Source: SCQX01 sp035720945
GTDB taxonomy: Bacteria > Pseudomonadota > Gammaproteobacteria > Burkholderiales > Burkholderiaceae_B
Direction of reading: 5' to 3'
Length of the DNA stretch: 27,266 bases
Assembly (NCBI GenBank): GCA_035720945.1
Contig: DASTNK010000090.1
Coordinates: 1 to 27,266 of the forward strand
The notes beneath the pieces were generated by a model. That model was not told where the DNA came from. It searched no databases and worked only from the letters and a program-made list of their open reading frames with translations. Shown here in pieces: positions 22,234 through 27,266 of the stretch; the stretch's first letter is position 1, and each line of letters opens with the position of its first letter. The position numbers and the translations under genes were made by a program.

Positions 22234-23924
22234 TGCCTGCTGGTTGGTCGCACCATCTGCCCATTCTGCCCATTGTCATTCCGCTGGCGGCCGGGGCGGC
22301 CATGCTAATGCTCAAAGAATCGAACCGACAGGCGCGCGTGACACTGGCCCTGGCGTCCACATTGGCCCAGATCACAGTGGCGGTGGCGCTGCTGTGCATG
22401 ACGGCGGGCGCCATCCCCGGCTTCGGGCCGCACGATATCGGGGCCTACCTGCTGGGTGACTGGCCAGCCCCCTTCGGCATTGTCGTGGTGGCGGATCGCC
22501 TCGCGGCCGTGCTGCTCACGCTCAATGCCGCCATGGGGCTGTGCGTCCTGGTGTATGCCTGCGCCCGATGGGATCGCGCGGGGGTGCACTTCCACCCGTT
22601 GTTCCAGTTCCTGCTCATGGGCCTCAATGGCGCGTTCCTGACGGGCGACCTCTTCAACCTGTTCGTGTTCTTCGAAATTCTACTGGCGGCGTCCTACGGA
22701 TTGATGCTGCATGGCTCCGGCGCGGCGCGCGTCGGATCGGGGCTGCATTACATCGCCGTCAACCTTGTCGCCTCACTGTTGCTGCTGATCGGCATCGCGC
22801 TCATCTACGGAGTGACCGGCACATTGAACATGGCCGATCTCGCCGCGCGCGCGGGCGGGCTCGCCAACACAGACCGGCGCTTCTTCGAGGCCGGCGCAGC
22901 CATCCTCGGGATGGGCTTCCTCATCAAGGCCGCCGCCTGGCCGCTGAACTTCTGGCTGCCGGGTGCCTATGCGTCGGCCAGCGCCCCCGTGGCGGCGGTG
23001 TTCGCCATCATGACCAAGGTCGGCGTGTACGCGTTGCTGCGCATGGGGTCGCTCTTACTGCCAACACAGGCACCGGCCGCATTCCGTGGCACCTGGATGT
23101 TTTCCATCGGACTGGCCACGATGGTCTTCGGCACGCTCGGTCTGTTGACCGCAAGACGCATCCCGCGCCTGGCGGCCTACAGCGTCATCATTTCGACGGG
23201 CACCCTGCTCGCCGCGCTCGGTATGCCGGGCATCACGCTGACTGGTCCAGCCCTGTTCTACCTCATCAGTTCCGTGCTGGCGGTGGCGGCGCTTTTCCTG
23301 CTTGCCGAGATGGTCGAACGCACTCAGCCATTCGGCGCCGGCCTGCTGACCGTGACCCAGGAAGCCTTCCACCCGGACGAAGACGAAACCCTGGATCAGA
23401 ATCCGGACGACTCAGGCATCGCCATTCCGTCGGCCATGGTGTTCCTGGGACTGTCCTTCGCCGCCTGCGCATTGCTGATCACCGGCCTGCCGCCGCTTTC
23501 AGGTTTTGTCGCCAAATTCGCGCTGATGTCCACGTTGCTGAACATGCCCGGCACCACGGCGCCGTCCCTGGAGGCCTGGCTGCTGTTCACGGCGATCCTG
23601 GTCTCGGGCATGGCTGGCGTCATCGCCCTGGGCCGGGCCGGCATCCAGACGTTCTGGAGTACGGAGGACATCATCGTGCCTCACCTTCGTTTAGGCGAGG
23701 CCGCGCCGGTCGCGGTGCTCGTGGCAGGATGCATCGTGCTCACACTCCGCGCCGATCCCGTGCTCATTTATCTCAAGGCGACGGCGGCGTCTCTCGACCA
23801 TCCGGCGTATTACATCGAGGCGGTGCTCTCCCAGCGCCCGGTGGTGCGCCCACCCGACGCTGGATCTGGGGCTGGGGCTGGAGCTGAATCTGGGGCTGGA
23901 GCTGAATCTGGAGCCCATCCATGA
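22230..23924 (+). CDS. mnhD: monovalent cation/H+ antiporter subunit D
   Basis: A 564-residue NuoN/NuoM-like channel subunit with many helices. Conserved points are the helix-5 Glu in FNLFVFFEILLAASYGLM and the lysine in GFLIKAAAWPLNFWLPGAYASASAPVAA, both needed for proton movement in this family. A hydrophilic loop carrying HPDEDETLDQNPDDSG (about residues 378-393) is an acidic insertion between helices. The C-terminus ends in a low-complexity Gly/Ala/Glu/Ser tail encoded by hexanucleotide repeats. Both ends overlap neighbours by 4 nt (ATGA). Confidence 0.93.
   Translation: MMPAGWSHHLPILPIVIPLAAGAAMLMLKESNRQARVTLALASTLAQITVAVALLCMTAGAIPGFGPHDIGAYLLGDWPAPFGIVVVADRLAAVLLTLNAAMGLCVLVYACARWDRAGVHFHPLFQFLLMGLNGAFLTGDLFNLFVFFEILLAASYGLMLHGSGAARVGSGLHYIAVNLVASLLLLIGIALIYGVTGTLNMADLAARAGGLANTDRRFFEAGAAILGMGFLIKAAAWPLNFWLPGAYASASAPVAAVFAIMTKVGVYALLRMGSLLLPTQAPAAFRGTWMFSIGLATMVFGTLGLLTARRIPRLAAYSVIISTGTLLAALGMPGITLTGPALFYLISSVLAVAALFLLAEMVERTQPFGAGLLTVTQEAFHPDEDETLDQNPDDSGIAIPSAMVFLGLSFAACALLITGLPPLSGFVAKFALMSTLLNMPGTTAPSLEAWLLFTAILVSGMAGVIALGRAGIQTFWSTEDIIVPHLRLGEAAPVAVLVAGCIVLTLRADPVLIYLKATAASLDHPAYYIEAVLSQRPVVRPPDAGSGAGAGAESGAGAESGAHP
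23862..23915 (+). repeat. degenerate hexanucleotide tandem repeat in the mnhD tail
   Basis: Nine hexamers in frame with mnhD: GGATCT, GGGGCT, GGGGCT, GGAGCT, GAATCT, GGGGCT, GGAGCT, GAATCT, GGAGCC. They encode GS, GA or ES pairs. An 18-nt unit (GGAGCTGAATCTGGGGCT) starts at 23880 and recurs at 23898 with two changes at its end, suggesting expansion by slippage. Confidence 0.75.
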
Positions 23925-24418
23925 TCCGACGCTGCCTGCGGCGTGCCGCCCTACCGCTATGCCTTCTTGCCGCCTGGCTATTGCTGCAGGGCACGTTCGC
24001 CCTTGGCGAAGCCTTGCTGGGGCTCGCTCTGGCGCTCGCGCTGGTACGCGCCGCAGCACCCCTGTGCCCGCGACACGCCTTCCCGCGACGGCCTCGTGTC
24101 ATGCTGGGTCTGCTCGGTCTCGTCCTGCTCGACATCCTGCAATCGAACGTCATGGTGGCGCGCCTCATCTGGTCGGGTCGGCGCCGACGGCCAACACCCG
24201 GATTCGTCCGCATTCCGCTTGCCTTGCGCGACCTCAACGCACTGGCCACCCTGGCCTGCATCATCACCTGCACGCCAGGAACCGTCTGGGTGGACCTCTC
24301 ACCCGATCATGTGCTGACACTGCACGTGCTGGACCTGGACAACGAATCGGCCTGGATCCAGACCATTCAGCAACGCTATGAATCCCGACTGAAGGAGATT
24401 TTCAAATGCCCCACCTGA
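23921..24418 (+). CDS. mnhE: monovalent cation/H+ antiporter subunit E
   Basis: A 165-residue protein with two N-terminal helices, a membrane-associated segment (LGLVLLDILQSNVMVARLIW), and a cytosolic alpha/beta tail ending LHVLDLDNESAWIQTIQQRYESRLKEIF. The family hallmarks are GFVRIPLALRDLNALATLACIITCTPGT and VWVDLSPDHVLTLHVLD. It is a structural subunit of the antiporter. The ATG overlaps the mnhD stop, and the 3' end overlaps mnhF by 13 nt, the largest overlap in the operon. Confidence 0.93.
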   Translation: MIRRCLRRAALPLCLLAAWLLLQGTFALGEALLGLALALALVRAAAPLCPRHAFPRRPRVMLGLLGLVLLDILQSNVMVARLIWSGRRRRPTPGFVRIPLALRDLNALATLACIITCTPGTVWVDLSPDHVLTLHVLDLDNESAWIQTIQQRYESRLKEIFKCPT

Positions 24419-24687
24419 TCGACTGGGCCTGCGCGTTCAGCCTGGGCTGCCTGGCCCTGGGTCTGGCTTGCGCTGGCTGGCGCCTGCTGCGCGGCCCCAC
24501 GCCGCCCGATCGCGTCCTGGCGCTGGACACGATGTACCTGAATGGCATGCTGATGATTCTGATATTGGGGTTGCGCATCGGCACCGATCTGTACTTCGAC
24601 ATCGCACTGCTGATCAGCCTGCTGGGCTTCGCCAGCTCCATGGCGATGGCGAAATACCTGTTGCGCGGAGAGGTCATCGAGCCATGA
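24406..24687 (+). CDS. mnhF: monovalent cation/H+ antiporter subunit F
   Basis: A 93-residue, three-helix protein. The signature RLLRGPTPPDRVLALDTMYLNGM after helix 1 is typical of MnhF/MrpF, followed by a conserved acidic residue in RIGTDLYFDIALLISLLGF. A GAAGGAG ribosome site lies inside the end of mnhE, about 10 nt before the ATG, explaining the 13-nt overlap. It is implicated in ion conduction with subunit G. Confidence 0.93.
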   Translation: MPHLIDWACAFSLGCLALGLACAGWRLLRGPTPPDRVLALDTMYLNGMLMILILGLRIGTDLYFDIALLISLLGFASSMAMAKYLLRGEVIEP

Positions 24688-25010
24688 ACACCCTGCCCCT
24701 CTGGGCCGGGATTCCGGCCGCGATCCTGATCGTGCTCGGAGGGTTGATCGCCCTGACCGGGTCGCTGGGTCTGCTGCGTTTCAGCGAATTCCACGCCCGC
24801 ATCCACGCACCAGCCATCATCAACACGCTGGGCGCGACCTGCCTGGTCGCCGCCTCCATCCTGATATGGTTCGCGCTGGATTCCGGACCGATCTTCCAGG
24901 AGATTCTGATCCTGTTGTTTCTGGTGATCACGTCACCCATCACCGCCATGCTGCTCATGCGGGCGGCCAGCCGGCACCATGGAGACAACGAACAACGCCA
25001 TGTCGACTAA
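24684..25010 (+). CDS. mnhG: monovalent cation/H+ antiporter subunit G
   Basis: A 108-residue, three-helix protein with the MnhG/MrpG core LTGSLGLLRFSEFHARIHAP (about residues 25-44) and FLVITSPITAMLLMRAASRH. It completes the membrane complex and is the last gene of the operon. It starts at an ATGA overlap with mnhF. The frame extends upstream to 24468, but that part is antiporter sequence in the wrong frame. No clear intrinsic terminator is seen in the 138 nt that follow. Confidence 0.93.
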   Translation: MNTLPLWAGIPAAILIVLGGLIALTGSLGLLRFSEFHARIHAPAIINTLGATCLVAASILIWFALDSGPIFQEILILLFLVITSPITAMLLMRAASRHHGDNEQRHVD

Positions 25011-25061
25011 TACGCGGTTCACCCGGAAAAGGCCCTGGGCATTCTTCTGTGAAATTTCTCG

Positions 25062-25091
25062 TTACACCGCTGATCACGAACGATCTATACT
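25062..25091 (+). promoter_or_regulatory. probable promoter of the small exported protein gene
   Basis: TTACAC (25062-25067) and TATACT (25086-25091) with an 18-nt spacer, 58 nt before the ATG. Confidence 0.45.
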
Positions 25092-25148
25092 GGTGACGAG
25101 CCTGGAATGACCACGGCTCGGAGTCAAAGCAGATCAAGGAGATCGTTC

Positions 25149-25568
25149 ATGACAGCTCCGTATTTCGCATCACACAAACACCTGGTTGCCCGCCTGTTCT
25201 GTGCAACGCTACTGGCAACCGCCGCATCCGCCGCGGGCGCCTATACCACGCACAGCATGAATGTCAGTCCGGAGGCCCAATACCAGGCCGACGTGGCGCA
25301 TTGCAAGTCCGGCCAGTCCAATGAAGACCAAGCCACCTGCTTGAAAGAAGCCGGCGCCGCGCTCGAAGCCGCCAAACGCGGCAAGCTGACGACCGCCCCG
25401 TCATACACCACCGACCAGACAAAACGCTGCCAAGAACTACCCGCCAATAAACAACAGGACTGTCTGGCGCTGATGTCCGACCAGGGCAGCACCCATGTCG
25501 AAGGCAGTGTCAATGGTGGTGGCGTTCTGCGCGAAACCACCATCACCGTGCCAGCCGGTTCGCAATAA
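25149..25568 (+). CDS. small exported protein with two Cx10-11C modules
   Basis: A 139-residue protein with a signal peptide (hydrophobic LFCATLLATAASAAGA, cleavage near residue 30). The mature part holds two similar units: HC-x11-C in DVAHCKSG...ATCLKEAG and RC-x10-C in KRCQELPA...QDCLALM, then a Gly/Thr-rich tail GGGVLRETTITVPAG. The paired cysteines one helical hairpin apart suggest disulphide-locked helical hairpins in the oxidising periplasm. I recall similar uncharacterised proteins in Burkholderiales, but no function is known. The ATG at 25149 has an AAGGAGAT ribosome site; the earlier ATG at 25107 lacks one and would bury the signal peptide. Confidence 0.85.
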   Translation: MTAPYFASHKHLVARLFCATLLATAASAAGAYTTHSMNVSPEAQYQADVAHCKSGQSNEDQATCLKEAGAALEAAKRGKLTTAPSYTTDQTKRCQELPANKQQDCLALMSDQGSTHVEGSVNGGGVLRETTITVPAGSQ

Positions 25569-25579
25569 CCCTCGGCGCC

Positions 25580-25595
25580 GCCGCGTACTCGCGGC
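25580..25595. terminator. possible hairpin between convergent genes
   Basis: GCCGCG (25580-25585) and CGCGGC (25590-25595) form a perfect 6-bp stem with a TACT loop in the 49-nt gap between the exported protein and kup stops. There is no T run. Confidence 0.35.
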
Positions 25596-25617
25596 AGCGT
25601 TGGGCATGCCGCTGCCG

Positions 25618-27266
25618 TCATAGCTCCTGCTGCATGCCCATTTCCACCACCCGGTTCGGGGGAATCTTGTAGAAACGGGTGCTGCGGGTGGCGTTGCGAG
25701 CCATGAAGGCGAAGAGGCTGCGACGCCAACGCAACCGCAAGGGTAACCGGCGCACCACGATCACCGTCTGCCGTGACAGAAAATACGATGTCTGCATCGG
25801 CTCGAGGTTGATCTCGGGGTGTGCCTGGGTGATCTGCTCCAGAACCTGGGGCACATTGGGTTCTTGCTTGAACCCCCAACGCGCAATGGCTTGCCAGCTG
25901 GATCGGCTCAGACGCTCCAGCTCGAACCGCTCGTCAAATGGCACATAGGGCACGTCCGCGCTCTCGACCGTCAGGAACAGCGCCTGTTCGTGCAACACCT
26001 TGTTGTGCTTGAGGTTATGCAACAACGCGGGCGGCACTGTGCCGTAAATCATGCTCATGAAAACAGAAGTGCCTTCGACCCGTGTGGGGGGGTATTGCTC
26101 CAGGCCTTCCATGAATGACTTCAGCGGTGGCTGATCGCCCGCCAGGTTGTGGTGCATTTTCTCGCGCCCCTGCTTCCACGTCAGCATTAGCGTCAGCAGG
26201 CTGATACCGACCAGCATCGGCAGCCAGCCGCCTTCGAACAGCTTCGTGGCGTTCGAGGAGAAAAGCAGTATGTCCAGGATCAGGAACACCGTGAGCAGCG
26301 GCCACCATAGATACTTGCGCGGGCCGCGCGAGCTTCTGGGAAGCACCGCGAACGCAAGCAGAGATGTCATCAGCATGGTTCCGGTGACAGCGAAACCGTA
26401 GGCCTGGGCCAGGCGATCGGAAGACTGGAACACTACCACCAGCACCACCACGGCCACGAACAACAACGAGTTGACCCGGGGCATGTAGATCTGCCCTTCC
26501 TCGCGCGCCGACGTGTGCTGGATGGCCATGAGTGGCCAGAAGCCCAGTTGCACCGCCTGACGGGTCACGGAAAACGCCCCCGAAATGACCGACTGGGACG
26601 CGATCACGGTGGCGATGGTGGCCAACGCCACCAGAGGGATCAGCCCCCACGATGGCGCCATGAAGAAGAATGGGTTGCTGATAGCCGCCGGGTTGGCCAT
26701 CAGCACGGCCCCTTGGCCGAAGTAGCACAGCACCAGGCCGGGCATGACCACGGCGAACCAGGCTCGGCGGATGGCCGTGCGGCCGTAGTGCCCCATGTCG
26801 GCGTACAAGGCCTCGGCCCCGGTCAGCGCCAGCACCACCGCCCCCAGCAGCAGAAAGGCTTCCAACGGACCGTCGGTGATGAGTCGCCATGCATAGAGGG
26901 GATTGAGCGCCAGCAGTATCTTGGGTGTCAGCCAGATGCGCCAGGCGCCAAGCACGCCAAGCGTGATGAACCACAACAGCATGATGGGTCCGAAGAGCTT
27001 GCCGACTGTTCCGGTGCCGCGCGACTGGATCAGGAACAAGGCCGCCAGAACAACCACCGAGATGGGCACGATCAGGCTATCGAGCTCGTGGGACACCACG
27101 CCAATGCCCTCGACGGCCGAGAGAACGGAAATGGCCGGCGTGATCATGCTGTCGCCGTAGAACAGCGCCGCGCCGATCAGGCCCAGAACGGTCAGCACCA
27201 TGCCACGCCGCCGCGTCATGCCGCGCACCGCCAATTCGGTCAGCGCCAGCGTGCCGCCTTCGCCAC
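25618..27266 (-). CDS. kup: low-affinity potassium transporter Kup (5' end beyond right edge)
   Basis: About 549 residues are visible, and the frame stays open to the window edge. It reads GEGGTLALTELAVRG at the visible start (the Kup GEGG motif), then IGAALFYGDSMITPAISVLSAVEG (signature of the family), LTGAEALYADMGHYG, and IASQSVISGAFSVTRQAVQLGF, followed by a cytosolic C-terminal domain of about 200 residues ending NRVVEMGMQQEL. Kup proteins are usually about 625 residues, so roughly 75 N-terminal residues are missing. Kup takes up K+ with protons at the inner membrane. It is convergent with the exported protein gene and sits next to the Mnh antiporter. Confidence 0.94.
   Translation of the reverse strand, partial: GEGGTLALTELAVRGMTRRRGMVLTVLGLIGAALFYGDSMITPAISVLSAVEGIGVVSHELDSLIVPISVVVLAALFLIQSRGTGTVGKLFGPIMLLWFITLGVLGAWRIWLTPKILLALNPLYAWRLITDGPLEAFLLLGAVVLALTGAEALYADMGHYGRTAIRRAWFAVVMPGLVLCYFGQGAVLMANPAAISNPFFFMAPSWGLIPLVALATIATVIASQSVISGAFSVTRQAVQLGFWPLMAIQHTSAREEGQIYMPRVNSLLFVAVVVLVVVFQSSDRLAQAYGFAVTGTMLMTSLLAFAVLPRSSRGPRKYLWWPLLTVFLILDILLFSSNATKLFEGGWLPMLVGISLLTLMLTWKQGREKMHHNLAGDQPPLKSFMEGLEQYPPTRVEGTSVFMSMIYGTVPPALLHNLKHNKVLHEQALFLTVESADVPYVPFDERFELERLSRSSWQAIARWGFKQEPNVPQVLEQITQAHPEINLEPMQTSYFLSRQTVIVVRRLPLRLRWRRSLFAFMARNATRSTRFYKIPPNRVVEMGMQQEL

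Overview
The window is high-GC, tightly packed DNA that reads like the chromosome of a Burkholderiales betaproteobacterium, probably Alcaligenaceae (Bordetella/Achromobacter/Castellaniella-like). This is inferred from the gene families (TRAP transporter operon, LpxO, a Gram-negative dlt locus, a PA0069-type radical SAM protein, fused MnhA-MnhB) and from a beta/gamma-type LexA box. No rRNA, tRNA, insertion sequence, phage gene or CRISPR array is visible.

Left part (1-5.8 kb): the 5' end of a PAS-domain sensor gene on the minus strand leaves the window. It is followed by a small unknown gene and yajQ. Next comes a five-gene locus in the order dltC-dltD-dltX-like-dltB-dltA. It encodes a carrier protein, an SGNH-type DltD, a 41-residue one-helix protein ending in a Y-x-Y-x-x-F motif, an MBOAT acyltransferase and an adenylating ligase: a complete D-alanine (or similar acyl) export and transfer machine in a Gram-negative.

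Middle (5.9-11.7 kb): a radical SAM gene on the minus strand with a near-perfect LexA operator just before its start, two small lipoproteins (a YxW-repeat protein and a lysozyme-fold protein), an EpsC-type serine acetyltransferase, an AraJ-like MFS exporter and a lipid A hydroxylase (lpxO). With the dlt locus, lpxO gives the region an envelope-modification theme.

11.7-15 kb: a DctP-DctQ-DctM TRAP operon, preceded by a structured leader of about 150 nt. The leader holds three hairpins and a strong intrinsic terminator 30 nt before the dctP start codon. It could be an attenuator or riboswitch-like element, or a free small RNA.

15-19 kb: a glycine-zipper protein, a divergent VOC/TetR pair with overlapping promoters and two matching operator-like repeats, and a marR-MFS efflux operon with a 20-bp palindrome over its -10 box.

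19-27 kb: a six-gene, translationally coupled Mnh/Pha cation/proton antiporter operon (subunits A and B fused, then C, D, E, F, G), a small exported two-CxnC-module protein, and most of a Kup potassium transporter on the minus strand, cut by the right edge. The last block is a sodium/potassium/pH homeostasis neighbourhood.
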